A stretch of 64,000 nt of DNA from Arthrobacter rhombi. Its GTDB lineage: Bacteria > Actinomycetota > Actinomycetes > Actinomycetales > Micrococcaceae. Of this stretch, positions 45,293 to 55,500 are shown one piece after another. Location of the stretch: positions 82,609-146,608 of the forward strand of contig NZ_FUHW01000020.1 of assembly GCF_900163545.1 (NCBI RefSeq), in the 5' to 3' direction. Both the position numbers and the translations under genes were made by a program. The notes beneath the pieces were generated by a model, which made no database searches, was not told the DNA's origin, and saw only the letters and a program-made list of their open reading frames with translations. How positions within the stretch are numbered: position 1 is the first letter of the stretch; every line of letters starts with the position of its first letter.

Positions 45293-46069
45293 ATGAGCAC
45301 CACCATCCATCCCTCCGAATCCACCACCGACATAGCTCCCACCATCGGCCAGAAATCGTTCGTCGTGACCTGGCTTCTCTCCCTCTTCCTGGGAATCTTC
45401 GGCATCGACCGGTTCTACCTTGGCAAGATCGGCACCGGCATCCTCAAGCTGGTCACGTTCGGCGGTGTCGGCGTCTGGGCCCTCGTGGATCTGATCATCA
45501 TCCTGGCCGGCGGCATGCGGGACAAACGCGGATTGGCCCTGCGCGGATACGCGGAACGCAAGGTCATCGCCTGGATCGTCACCGGTGCCCTCATTGTGAT
45601 CAGCGCCGTGACGGGCGGGAACACCGCCTCGCAAGCCGGCCAATCGGCGGCGGACGTGCCGGCGACCGCGCCGACCAGTGAAGCGTCCGCAGCCCCGGCG
45701 GAGAAAACGGCCGAGGCCGCACAGGAGGCGTCCACGAAGCCGGCGCCCGCCAAGGAAGCGGCCGGCACCTGGACCCAGGTGGCCACCCTGAAGGGCAAGG
45801 CCGACTCCGCCAGCTCGACCTTCGAACTCACCGGGGCCGAAGCCCGCATGACCTACAACTTCGAAGGCTCCGGCGACATGGTCCTCGGCAGCATCTACCT
45901 GCTGACCGAAGGTACAGACCTCATGAAAGACGGCGGAGTCCCCGAGGTCATGATCGACGAAGGCGGCAAGGGCTCGACGGCACTTCACAAGTCGCCGGGA
46001 ACCTACTTCCTGGACGTGAACAGCGCCGGCTTCACGGGCTGGACCGTCACGATCGAAGAGAAGAAGTAG
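45293..46069 (+). CDS. TM2-domain membrane protein with extracytosolic C-terminal domain
   Basis: 258 residues from the ATG with AGGAGAA upstream. A TM2 domain at about 20-75 (LLSLFLGIFGIDRFYLGKIG, then WALVDLIIILAGG) and a third helix (VIAWIVTGALIVISAVTGG) precede an Ala/Pro/Thr-rich stalk and a beta-type domain of about 100 residues (AAGTWTQVATLKGKADSAS... GWTVTIEEKK). Function unknown; TM2 proteins are often of the cell envelope. It lies in the same orientation as the two preceding small membrane genes. A strong terminator follows. Confidence 0.85.
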   Translation: MSTTIHPSESTTDIAPTIGQKSFVVTWLLSLFLGIFGIDRFYLGKIGTGILKLVTFGGVGVWALVDLIIILAGGMRDKRGLALRGYAERKVIAWIVTGALIVISAVTGGNTASQAGQSAADVPATAPTSEASAAPAEKTAEAAQEASTKPAPAKEAAGTWTQVATLKGKADSASSTFELTGAEARMTYNFEGSGDMVLGSIYLLTEGTDLMKDGGVPEVMIDEGGKGSTALHKSPGTYFLDVNSAGFTGWTVTIEEKK

Positions 46070-46089
46070 GACCAACCCACACTTTGAGT

Positions 46090-46139
46090 GCCACTCGCGC
46101 CGATGGGGGAGCGGAAGAAACCCCATCGGCGCGAGTGGC
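46090..46139. terminator. Strong terminator hairpin after the TM2 gene
   Basis: Nineteen-nt perfect arms (46090-46108, 46121-46139) around a 12-nt loop. Confidence 0.85.
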
Positions 46140-46177
46140 AGCCCAATCCGCACACCGCGGAGAACGGAAGCGAAACC

Positions 46178-46363
46178 ATGCGTGTCCCGACCTACTTTTC
46201 GAATGATCCGAACGACCCCGAAATCCACCACGTCCATAGCGATTGCCTGGTCGGGAAACGCATCCCATTCCCCAACCGACGATCCGGGACGAACGGTGCC
46301 CCGTTGTGCACGGAATGTGCGTCCCATCATTATTTGCGTGATTGGCCGAAGTTGTGGTTCTAG
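46178..46363 (+). CDS. Small Cys/His protein, hypothetical
   Basis: 61 residues from ATG (MRVPTYFSNDPNDPEIHHVH), with CGGAAG 9 nt before. Residues SDCLVGKRIP and GAPLCTECASHHYLRDW give HxHxxC and CxxC-like groups that may bind one zinc. There is no known family that I recognise. Confidence 0.5.
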   Translation: MRVPTYFSNDPNDPEIHHVHSDCLVGKRIPFPNRRSGTNGAPLCTECASHHYLRDWPKLWF

Positions 46364-46577
46364 ACTGTTGTTCGTTTCTCGGCGCGACAAGGAACTTCTA
46401 AAATAGGCCGACGAAATGGAAAACCATGTGAGGAATTCCAGGTCCAGGGTGTCGTGATCACTATGGTGCCGGTCGAGTTGGAAGCAGAGTTTCTCCAATG
46501 GGCGACGCGGTGGCCATGATGGAGACGTCTTGAGTCTGAACCCGTGCCATTCCACCAGGGGGGGGGCAACAAAGCAG

Positions 46578-47387
46578 ATGTTCAATGAATTGCACGTCGG
46601 ACGCGGCTCCGCTCTTGGGCCGCTAACGATTTTTCCCTTATGGACTGAGGCGACGGCCGTCGCAGATTATGCCTTGGCGGACTCATTAGGATCGCAATAC
46701 CGAGTGGTCGACATGCCAACGACCCACATCATGATTGTGCAGAACATTTGCGGCAAGCCTCTTCTGCTTTTAGAGGGACAGCTGATGGCCGAGACTACTC
46801 CGAGCAGGATTGTCCGGCAGAGCGTCCTGATCGGTGCACAGCAGTCCGCTTCGATTGAGGTCGCTTACGCGGGCATGGAACGGTGGGGGTTCGACGGGCT
46901 TCCAATCGGCCGCCACTTTTCCGCGCGGATCTTCGCAGCAGAGTGGCTGGAAGGGGGTGCGAGGGGTTCGAGCGTTTATGAAGGATTCGCAAGGCACATC
47001 TCTTTCATCGGGCCTGCTGTTGATTCTGTACGCGTGTTTCCGGGACAAGTGGGTGTGGTCATCGGAATCGATGGGCACCCCGCCATGGCAGAAGTATTCG
47101 ATCGCCCGGAGGCGCTGACTCATCGTCTGCATGCGATTCTGGCTGCCGTACTGTATGACGTCTTGACATTCGGCCCGCCGTCCGGGCAATCCACACCGTC
47201 GGTGAGGAGCCGACGCTTTCTCAGCAGTGCAGCAGAGGTGCCCATGCGGAAACAAGCTGCCATCGGTATGGAGGAAACTATTAGCGGGCGATCGAGATTG
47301 TTATCCATTGAAGGCATCCGGTGGCGCGGCACCGGAATTCACGCTGTTGCGACCAACAATAGACATGCACGCAATCAGTTGCTCTGA
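46578..47387 (+). CDS. ARPP-1-like domain protein
   Basis: 269 residues from the ATG after a G-rich ribosome site; a start 48 nt upstream (TTG) is possible. The pattern GPLTIFPLWTE, HIMIVQNICGKPLLLLEGQL, SASIEVAYAGMERW and FPGQVGVVIGIDGHPAMAEV fits the ARPP-1 (DUF6569-like) domain. This domain is known from genomic association with ADP-ribosylation-linked and defence genes, without known biochemistry. It is AT-richer than the DNA before it and stands 232 nt upstream of a restriction-type gene. Confidence 0.65.
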   Translation: MFNELHVGRGSALGPLTIFPLWTEATAVADYALADSLGSQYRVVDMPTTHIMIVQNICGKPLLLLEGQLMAETTPSRIVRQSVLIGAQQSASIEVAYAGMERWGFDGLPIGRHFSARIFAAEWLEGGARGSSVYEGFARHISFIGPAVDSVRVFPGQVGVVIGIDGHPAMAEVFDRPEALTHRLHAILAAVLYDVLTFGPPSGQSTPSVRSRRFLSSAAEVPMRKQAAIGMEETISGRSRLLSIEGIRWRGTGIHAVATNNRHARNQLL

Positions 47388-47504
47388 AGTTTCAGTTCCC
47401 CTGCGCAGTGTCGAGCAACCTTGGCATTAACGGACCCTACTTTCGTCGAATTGGCGGAGCGTACTGGTAGAACTGTTAAATCGAATGATCATTGGCACCA
47501 CACC

Positions 47505-47560
47505 GCAATCGGGAACCAGCCACCCCTCAACCAGTAACCAACGTCGAGGGTCAGTACAGT
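47505..47560 (+). repeat. Inverted repeat copy L (matches the window's right end)
   Basis: About 56 nt with an exact 18-nt core (ATCGGGAACCAGCCACCC) and roughly three quarters identity overall to the reverse complement of 63945-64000. It lies in the 232-nt gap upstream of the DUF262 gene. Its nature is unknown. Confidence 0.6.
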
Positions 47561-47619
47561 CTGGATGACTGTGAGCGAAATTCGGCGCAAGTCCTGTCGA
47601 TCTCATTTAGAGTACTGAA

Positions 47620-49467
47620 ATGGGACACAAAGAACCGATGACGATCGCCAGCGCGTTGCGGCAGATCCAGGACCGAAAACTCATACTCCCTGCGATTCAG
47701 CGCGAGTATGTGTGGAAACCCTCTCAGATTATCCGCGTATTTGACTCTGTCATGCGTGGGTACCCCGTCGGCAGTTTCTTATCATGGAAAGTGTTGCCCG
47801 AGACGATCGACAAGTTCAAGTTCTATGGATTCATGATGGATTACAGCGCCTTCGACAACCGGCACAACCCGGTGATCGATATTCCCACTGACCGTGAGGT
47901 GGTCGCCATCCTTGATGGTCAGCAGCGATTGACTTCGCTCAATATCGGGCTCCGCGGGACCTACGCTTACAAGAACCACGGCGGTTGGGCGAATAAGTCG
48001 TGGTCTTATCCGGAACGCCGTCTGCATCTGAACCTGGCCAGCGAGGCCCCGGAAAACGAGCTCGGTCTCAAGTACCACTTTCAGTTTCTAACGAAGCACG
48101 ACGTCGACGCGTCGGCGGGCGACGAGACCAAGAAATGGATGCCTGTTTCCGAGGTCTTCGACGCATCGGACACAGCGACGTTGATACAGCTGTTGGCCAG
48201 ACACGAAGTCGGGAATGACCCGGAAGCTTCAGCGTTGGTCAGCAAGCTCTGGGAGGCGGTTCACAAGACCGCCAGTCTTCAGTTCTACGAAGAAGAAGAC
48301 CAGGACATCGAGCGGGTGCTGGACATCTTTGTGCGTGTCAACTCCGGTGGAACCGTCCTTTCGTACAGCGATCTGCTTCTATCTATTGCCACCGCGCAGT
48401 GGAAGGGGGATGCTCGAGCCGCCGTTCACGGGTTGGTAGATGGCCTCAACCAGACCGGGAACGGATTCAACTTCTCCAGAGATACAATTCTGAAGTCCGG
48501 GCTGATGATGGCTGACGTTCGTGATATCGGATTCAAAGTCAAGAACTTCACCACTACAAACATGACGAAGCTCGAGACTGGCTGGGACGACATGAGCAAA
48601 TCTCTCCAGGTCGCGGTCGGTCTCCTCAGCGATTTCGGTTTATCGGGTGGATCGCTCACCGTGGATAGCGTGTTGATCCCGGTCGCTTACTACGTTCACC
48701 ACCGCGGGCTCGAGCACTCCTACCGTGAATCGCCGAAGTCTCGGGAAGACCGGGACTCGCTTCGCTCTTGGGTTCTGAGATCGTTGATCGTCCGTGGGGT
48801 GTGGGGCTCCGGCTTGGACACCCTACTCCGTGACCTTCGCGAGGTTATCCAGACGCAGGGCGCTTCCGCATTCCCGGTCGCTGCGATCGAGCGGGCGATG
48901 TCTCGGCGTGGCAAGCCGCTCACCGTTACCGATGCCCTCGTAGACGACGTCTTGAGCCTGTCGTACGGCAAGGCCCGGACGTTTGCCGTACTCGCAGCGC
49001 TGTTCCCACATGTCGACACGCGCAACCAGTTCCACGTAGACCATGTCTTCCCCTCGGCGTTGCTCGACCGGAAGGCGCTGCGAAGCCAGATAAATGAGGA
49101 CGGTACGGCGCGCTTTACTCCCGACGAGATCGACGACCTACTTGATCTGAGAGACCGCCTGCCAAATTTGGAACTCCTCCCGGGGCTTGAGAACATCGGC
49201 AAATCCGACAAGATACCGGAGCTCTGGCTGGCGGCGGAATACCCGTCATCAAACGAGCGCAGTGCCTTCTTGGAACGCAACGCGTTGCCTCAGTCGCTCC
49301 CCCTTTCGGTAGACGAGTTCAAAGAATTCTGTGACGAGCGAGGCGCGAACCTGACGGCCCGTATCCACAGTCTGCTCGAGACTCAAATCCCAGACCCATC
49401 AAATACAAATGTGACAGTACTCGTTGACCTTGATGAGGAGCTTTCTGAAGGTGATGATTCCGACTGA
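47620..49467 (+). CDS. DUF262/DUF1524 (GmrSD-like) restriction protein
   Basis: 615 residues. DUF262 N-terminal part with LILPAIQREYVWKPSQIIRV, GYPVGSFLSWK and the ParB-like active-site motif AILDGQQRLTSL; the C-terminal DUF1524 part has the HNH-like FHVDHVFPSALLDR. This architecture is that of GmrSD/BrxU type IV enzymes, NTP-dependent nucleases that attack modified phage DNA. Single-gene systems of this kind are common in defence islands. It is preceded by the ARPP-1-like gene. Confidence 0.85.
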   Translation: MGHKEPMTIASALRQIQDRKLILPAIQREYVWKPSQIIRVFDSVMRGYPVGSFLSWKVLPETIDKFKFYGFMMDYSAFDNRHNPVIDIPTDREVVAILDGQQRLTSLNIGLRGTYAYKNHGGWANKSWSYPERRLHLNLASEAPENELGLKYHFQFLTKHDVDASAGDETKKWMPVSEVFDASDTATLIQLLARHEVGNDPEASALVSKLWEAVHKTASLQFYEEEDQDIERVLDIFVRVNSGGTVLSYSDLLLSIATAQWKGDARAAVHGLVDGLNQTGNGFNFSRDTILKSGLMMADVRDIGFKVKNFTTTNMTKLETGWDDMSKSLQVAVGLLSDFGLSGGSLTVDSVLIPVAYYVHHRGLEHSYRESPKSREDRDSLRSWVLRSLIVRGVWGSGLDTLLRDLREVIQTQGASAFPVAAIERAMSRRGKPLTVTDALVDDVLSLSYGKARTFAVLAALFPHVDTRNQFHVDHVFPSALLDRKALRSQINEDGTARFTPDEIDDLLDLRDRLPNLELLPGLENIGKSDKIPELWLAAEYPSSNERSAFLERNALPQSLPLSVDEFKEFCDERGANLTARIHSLLETQIPDPSNTNVTVLVDLDEELSEGDDSD

Positions 49468-49496
49468 TGGCCGTCATTGCGGCATCAAAGACCATC

Positions 49497-49937
49497 TCAT
49501 TTAAGATAGGCGTCAGGGGTGTGGGATGAACGAATCAGCCACGATGCCAGCCGAGACTGTCGGCGGCGCGGGCCTCTCGGCTGACCTAAAACCGTCGTAT
49601 TTTGTGCATGTGAAGCGCTAATGGACCCGCCGGTCTCTACTAGTAGCACTCCGCAGATCTTGCGGACAATGCTGATGGTCATGACCCAGTTCGGTGGTTC
49701 TTTGAACAGGACGCGGCTGGCGACCGCGGTGAGGGCGACGCCGAGGGCGGCCCAGATCCGGTAGGCGGCGCCGAACCCCATGCCGGCTTGCAGGGTGAGT
49801 GCCAGACTGATGAAGGTGACGAGGTAGCCAACCGCGACGGGGAGGTGCCAGCGTTTGCTGCCATGGGTGGCCACGTGCAACGAAAGGATTCTGCCGACCT
49901 CGCTCACGATGGCGGCGATGGGCGGGAAACACACCAT
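49497..49937 (-). pseudogene. Degenerate SMR-family multidrug transporter
   Basis: Four helices of an EmrE/QacE-type protein are recognisable: AAIVSEVGRILSLHVATHG (with the essential Glu), LPVAVGYLVTFISLALTLQ, GFGAAYRIWAALGVALTAV and WVMTISIVRKICGVLLVET. Charged residues (GAAYRIW, VRKIC) enter helices that are normally neutral, and an unrelated Arg-rich tail of about 45 residues extends beyond the usual end. The start is also unclear. The gene is probably non-functional. Confidence 0.6.
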
Positions 49938-50558
49938 GAATCGGCCGCCTGCGCCAGGGAGCTGCGCGACGGGAGCCGCGTTCGACGGCGAGGACGTTGG
50001 TGATGGGGACGATGACGCTGGCCACCTTCGTTGCGATGGCTAGCATCTCGGCGAAGACAGCGGCCGAGGGTCGTTGATGTCATGCACTCGCCAGCGGCAG
50101 AAAGTCGGGTCGCTGATCGAGACCGACAGATTCGCTCGATCCGGGACACCGTCTGAGCCCTATTTTGGGTGAGCGATTGGAGGCTCCTCGGTTCGCCGTC
50201 GTGCACGTACAGCACTGGCGGCGTGCTATCCGCCCCAACGTTCCTCATCTGCTCGGTGCATTGGCTGCCAACTGGCTTTCGTCCACCTGCCGTTTCCGTT
50301 TGCCGTTGGCCATGACTTCCATGGCCGCACCCACAGCGGAGCCCTTACTCGCGGGATGGTGTCCCTTTGAAATGGTTGGCGCTTTGAATCCCGCCGTCCA
50401 CCTTGGTTGCCCAACCCTGGCTTGGGGCCGTCCTCGGAGACACTTCCGCTGCCCCAGGCTCCGATTCCGACCCAGTGGTCGCCGCAGTTGAAGTTGATGC
50501 GGCGAGATCGAAACGAGAATCTATGCGCCACTGGTGTTGGAACGATCCGTGCGCTATG
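49938..50558. other. Region of relic sequence before the first amidase gene
   Basis: About 620 nt. A minus-strand frame (GSAVGAAMEVMANGKRKRQ then VDESQLAANAPSR) looks coding but lacks a start or known family. No intact gene is seen. Confidence 0.4.
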
Positions 50559-50595
50559 GTACTTGATACAGCAACGCGGTTGCTTTTGCAGCAAC
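50559..50595 (+). promoter_or_regulatory. IclR-type operator, site A (before amidase copy 1)
   Basis: Half-sites GTACTT-N5-AGCAAC-N3-GTTGCT-N5-AGCAAC; 21 of 24 half-site bases fit the shared pattern. It contains the palindrome AGCAACGCGGTTGCT. It ends 28 nt before the start codon. Confidence 0.8.
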
Positions 50596-50622
50596 AAACA
50601 AACAGCGAGAGTGGAGAGAGCA

Positions 50623-51402
50623 ATGACCGTCACGTCCAACACGTCCAGCGACATCGAAGAGCGCCTTGCAGCAGTTCTGGAGGAGGCATTCGAAGCCGGC
50701 AACAGCGTCTACAACGAGCGCGGCTTCAAGCGCCGGATCGGCTACGGCAACCGTCCCGCCGTCATCCACATTGACCTCGCCAACGCCTGGACCCGTCCGG
50801 GTCACCCGTTCAGCTGCCCGGGCATGGAGGGGATCATCCCGAATGTGCAGCGGATCAACGAGGCCGCGCGCGCCAAGGGGGTCCCGGTCTTCTACACCAC
50901 GAACGTCTACCGCAACCGTGATGCCACCTCCGGCACGAACGACATGGGTCTGTGGTATTCGAAGATTCCCACGGAGACCCTTCCTGCGGATTCCTATTGG
51001 GCGCAGATCGATGACCGGATTGCGCCGGCAGAGGGCGAAGTCGTGCTCGAAAAGAACCGCGCCTCGGCATTCCCTGGCACGAACCTCGAGCTGTTCCTGA
51101 CTTCCAATCGTATTGACACCCTGATCGTGACCGGCGCGACAGCGGCCGGGTGCGTGCGCCATACCGTGGAGGATGCGATCGCGAAGGGGTTCCGCCCGAT
51201 CATCCCCCGGGAGACTATCGGCGACCGTGTCCCGGGCGTAGTGCAGTGGAACCTCTATGACATCGACAACAAGTTCGGTGACGTGGAGTCCACGGACTCG
51301 GTGGTGGAATACCTCAACGGCCTCGGTCGGTTCGAGGACACGATCCCGAAGACCCTCGCGGATCCCCAGCCCGAGGTCCAGGCCCCTGCGGATCCGGCCT
51401 GA
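50623..51402 (+). CDS. N-carbamoylsarcosine amidase, copy 1
   Basis: 259 residues of the isochorismatase-fold cysteine hydrolases. Catalytic triad segments: HIDLANAWTRPG (Asp), LEKNRASAFPGTNL (Lys) and VTGATAAGCVRHTVEDA (Cys). The whole sequence closely resembles the Arthrobacter N-carbamoylsarcosine amidohydrolase that I recall (264 residues). It converts N-carbamoylsarcosine to sarcosine, CO2 and ammonia, the last but one step of the N-methylhydantoin route of creatinine breakdown. The ribosome site is GGAGAG. It is virtually identical to 59834-60613. The fused hydantoinase gene that makes its substrate follows downstream. Confidence 0.93.
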   Translation: MTVTSNTSSDIEERLAAVLEEAFEAGNSVYNERGFKRRIGYGNRPAVIHIDLANAWTRPGHPFSCPGMEGIIPNVQRINEAARAKGVPVFYTTNVYRNRDATSGTNDMGLWYSKIPTETLPADSYWAQIDDRIAPAEGEVVLEKNRASAFPGTNLELFLTSNRIDTLIVTGATAAGCVRHTVEDAIAKGFRPIIPRETIGDRVPGVVQWNLYDIDNKFGDVESTDSVVEYLNGLGRFEDTIPKTLADPQPEVQAPADPA

Positions 51403-51435
51403 GTCCCGCGGTTCGGTAATCCCGAGCTTCCCCGC

Positions 51436-51470
51436 CCACAGTCCGGCTTCCTCGAGGGGCCGGGCTGTGG
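51436..51470. terminator. Terminator hairpin after amidase copy 1
   Basis: Twelve-nt arms (51436-51447, 51459-51470) pair with a single G-T wobble. Confidence 0.75.
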
Positions 51471-52444
51471 TGTTGCCGCTAGTGCTTGGAGGTCCCGAGA
51501 GTTCAAACAATGGCGACCATCATGGGTGCGGGGCGCGCACCTGTTGCATAGAATCATGGTCACCGGGGTCGAATCGGGGGAGTGGTTGTGGCGTTGTGCG
51601 ATCAGTGCGCGCGTAGCCGCGCCATTAGAAAGGTCTTGTCGCAACAACACGCGGATGGACTTGACTTACCGCGCGAAAACTGATTTCCGTCTTTAATAAC
51701 GGGAACGGTGTGGCGGCACCGGAACCGCACCATGCGCGGGGTGCCGCCACAGGATGTTGCCGCGCCGTCTTGCTTCCGGCGTTCAAATGCCAGCGTTCCG
51801 CAACTTCTTGCGTTGGCCCCTGGGGAGTTAATGACCCGCGGTAGATCCGCCCGCGACGGCAACTTCCCAAAGGGGCAGAGTCTCGCCATCCGGCCTTGCA
51901 GCCCTGCCGGATAGGTACTTGTAGCACGCATCACCGTCGACAGGGCCCGGTACTCCGCGGGCCGAGACTGCGGGTGGCGCTGGAAACGTCGTCGGGGGAG
52001 ACGAGCCCGCGCTGGTCGACTTTGGAAAATCTGCTCGTCTTCAGAAACTCCTTGCCAGGGAAAGCACCACGGTTGAAGGTGGTCGAGACTTGAGTGGTAT
52101 GCCAGCCTTCGCGCGCGAGTTCCCGCGCCCATGCGGTTGTGGCCGGCAAATTTCGGGGACGGCATCTTCTTTCGGTCGGTTCCCGGGATTTCGGCCGAAG
52201 GCGTCGCCGCTCGGACTGAGGATGCGAGCGTCGCTGGGGTTTTTACGTCGAAGTGTCTTTTGTGGACCAGCAAAGTGCATCTCTTCGCGGCGTTATAGCG
52301 CGCTTTCGGTTCGGCGATGATGTGCCTCTTGCGACGCTGGGTAGGTAGCTCTTGATGGGGCCTGGGGAGTCCCCTCAGGTGGGCCGGAGGCGCGTCCGAG
52401 CGTGCCGTAAGCATGTGAGGGCTATTTTGGAGAACCATTGACTT
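51471..52444. other. Long untranslated or relic region before the hydantoinase
   Basis: About 970 nt. Long frames exist on the minus strand (one of 327 codons), but their composition is Arg/Pro/Ser-rich and they match nothing. I regard it as relic DNA plus the hydantoinase promoter. Confidence 0.5.
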
Positions 52445-52481
52445 GTTGCTACAGGGGAGACTAGGTTGTTTCCTACCCAAC
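52445..52481 (+). promoter_or_regulatory. IclR-type operator, site B (before the hydantoinase)
   Basis: GTTGCT-N5-GGAGAC-N3-GTTGTT-N5-CCCAAC; 18 of 24 half-site bases fit. The weakest of the five sites, but with the same spacing. It ends 104 nt before the start codon. Confidence 0.65.
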
Positions 52482-52584
52482 AAGTGATCGAGATCACGGC
52501 CACGTATCAATTGGACATAGGTGTCTTCCTGGAGGCGGGATGCACCTTGCGGTCTCGGCGTCACCCCACGAAGTAGGAGACACA

Positions 52585-55500
52585 ATGAAGCGCATCGGTG
52601 TAGATGTAGGCGGCACGTTCACGGACCTCTACTATTCGGACGACGACTCAGGGAAGGTCGTTATCGAAAAGGTTCCCTCCACCCCCCATGACCCGTCCGA
52701 GGCGGTGCTGGACGGGTTGCGGCGCCTGTGCGCTAAGGCCGACATCACCTTGGGCGAGGTGGACATGCTCGTGCACGGAACCACGGTCGCCACGAACATT
52801 GCGCTGACCCATACCGGTGCCGAAGTCGGGCTGATCACCACCGAAGGTTTCCGCGACATCCTTCACATCGCCCGGCATAAAAAACCCTTCAACTTCTCTT
52901 TGCAGCAGGAACTGCCCTGGCAGGAACATCCGTTGGTGAAACGCCGACACCGAGTGACCGTCAAGGAACGGATTACCGTTCCCAACGGGGATGTCCTGGT
53001 TCCTCTCGACGAGGATGAAGTGCGCCTTCGGGTGCGAGAACTGCGCGAGGCAGGGGTCGAATCCATCGCCGTATGCTTGCTTCACTCCTATCTTAATCCG
53101 GCACACGAGCAGCGCATCGGGGAGATTGTTGCCGACGAATTCCCGGAAGCGTTCCTTTCGATCTCCAGCGAGGTCATCCCGCTCTATCGTGAATTCGAGC
53201 GTTTCTCCACGACTGCTCTGAACGCGTATGTCGGGCCCAAGGTCTCCCGGTACCTCGACCGGCTCTCGGCAGAGGTTAAAGCCATGGGATACACCCGCGA
53301 AATGCTCCTAATGAAGTCCTCGGGCGGAATGATCCCGATCGACTTGGCTGCCCGGCGTCCGGTGAACATGCTTATGTCCGGTCCTGTCGCCGGCCTCATT
53401 GGGGGGATCTGGGCCGGACAGACCGCCGGGTTCGACAACGTCGTGACCCTGGACATCGGTGGAACTTCCGCGGATATCGGCGTCTCCCTCGACGGGGAAC
53501 TGCGGATGCGCCACCTGCTTGATACCAAGGTCGGCGACTACCAAGCCATGGTTCCCATGGTAGACATCGACACGATCGGGGCCGGTGGCGGTTCCATTGC
53601 CTTCGTTGACGACGGTGGAGTTTTCCGCGTGGGGCCGCAGTCAGCCGGCGCGCACCCGGGCCCGGCGTGTTACGGACGCGGTGGGACGCTGCCAACGGCA
53701 ACGGATGCCCAAGTCGTGCTGGGCCGGTTGCGTGGAAACCGCAGCCTGGCTGGCGCGGGGATGTCCCTGAACCCGGATCTGGCCCGCACGGCGATGCAAA
53801 CCGTGGCCGATGAACTGGGCATGAGTGTGGAAGAAGCCGCGCTAGGTGCCCTGCAAATCCAGAAATTTGGGATGTCCCAGGCCATCGAACTGAACTCCGT
53901 GCGCCGCGGCTATGACCCACGTGACTTCACTCTGGTTGCCGGGGGTGGTGCCGGCGCCCTGTTCGCCTGCGAGATCGCTGCGGAACTGGAGATCCCCAAT
54001 GTCATGATCCCGGCACACCCGGGCATCATCGCGGCCACCGGTTTGTTGGCCACCGACCAGAAGTACGAGTACGTCGGCACCGCACGGTACACGCTGCCGA
54101 ACGTGGATCAACAGGCCCTGAACTCCCAGTTCGGCGAATTGGAAGACAAGGCAGTCGCTCAGTTGGATTCGGATCTTGTCCCGGAAGAAAAGCGGGAGTT
54201 CACCCGGCTGGTTGACTGCCGGTATGAGGGCCAGGGATACGAAGTCCGTTTCGAGGCCCCCGGAGGTCAGGTCACCGACCAGTGGCTCGAGGACATGGCC
54301 GAAAGGTTCCACGAGGCACATGAGGCCGAATACGGTCACCGGTTCAAGACCGGCGGTGTGGAGATCGTGAACATTCGCGTGATGGGCACCAGTGTCACCG
54401 AGGAGCTGCCGCCTGCGCCGCAGGAGGGGACCACCTACGAGCTCTCCGAGGCCGTGTTGGAGACTTCCGACGTCGTCTTCGACGTCGACGGCAAGCCCGA
54501 GACCTTCTCCACCCCGTACTACGACCGGGAGAAGCTCGGCGCCGGACAGCGGATCGAAGGCCCCTGTGTCATCGAGCAGTACGATGCCACGATCGTCGTT
54601 CCCCCATATTTCACGGCGACGCTTGATGATAGTGGAAACATCGTGATCGCCTGCCCGGTAAAGGAGGAAGGGGCCGATAGCGAGCTGGCCACACCGATTC
54701 TGATGAGGGTCATCGGAGGGGCATTCTCCTCGATGGCCAAGGAAATGGCTTCGGTGCTGTTCCGGATGTCCTATTCCTCGATCATCCGTGAGTCCGAGGA
54801 TCTGGGTGCAGGGGTTTTCGATTCCGAAGGCAACGTGCTGGCCGAGTCGGATTCCACCCCGATGTTCATGGGGGCGATGCCCAAAATCGTCCAGGGCGTG
54901 ATCAGCGTGCTTGGCGATGACATTCACGAGGGTGACATCATCTTGCACAACGACCCCTATCTGGGGGCCACCCACTCACCAGATGTCGCGATCATCATCC
55001 CGATCTTCCACGAGGGAGAACGGGTTGGCTTCGCCGGGGCCTCCGGCCAACTACTGGACATCGGCGGAGCCTTCCCCGGTCTGGCCGTGGACCTGGTGGA
55101 CAACCAAGCCGAGGGACAGATCTTCCGTGCACTGAAGATCGTGGAAAAGGGAGTCCGGCAGGACGCGCTGCTGAACCAGATCCTATCCAATACGCGCACA
55201 CCGACCCATAATGCCGGGGACATCGAGGCGATGATCGCCGCCTGCGAGCTGGCCAAGCGCCGGTTCCTGTCGGTGACCGAACGCTACGGCATCGAAGCGG
55301 TGGAACAAGCGGGCCAGGAATGGATCAACTATTCCGAGACCATGCTGCGCAAGGAGATCGCCAAGGTTCCAGACGGTGTCTACGAGACCGAGACAGGCTA
55401 CTTGGACGATGATGGTAAGAACTACGGGGAGAAACTGCCGATCAAGGTCAAGGTCATCATCGAAGGCGACGAGATCACCTATGACCTGACCGGCTCCAGC

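Noticed and set aside
45077..46585. 502-codon minus-strand frame opposite the TM2 gene
   Set aside because: Shadow; the plus strand has start sites, membrane helices and a terminator in the right place.
51602..52585. 327-codon minus-strand frame before the hydantoinase
   Set aside because: Arg/Pro/Ser-rich, no recognisable domain, and it runs through the operator and the leader of the hydantoinase gene.
53842..54975. 377-codon minus-strand frame opposite the hydantoinase
   Set aside because: Shadow in a gene with clear HyuA/HyuB motifs on the other strand.
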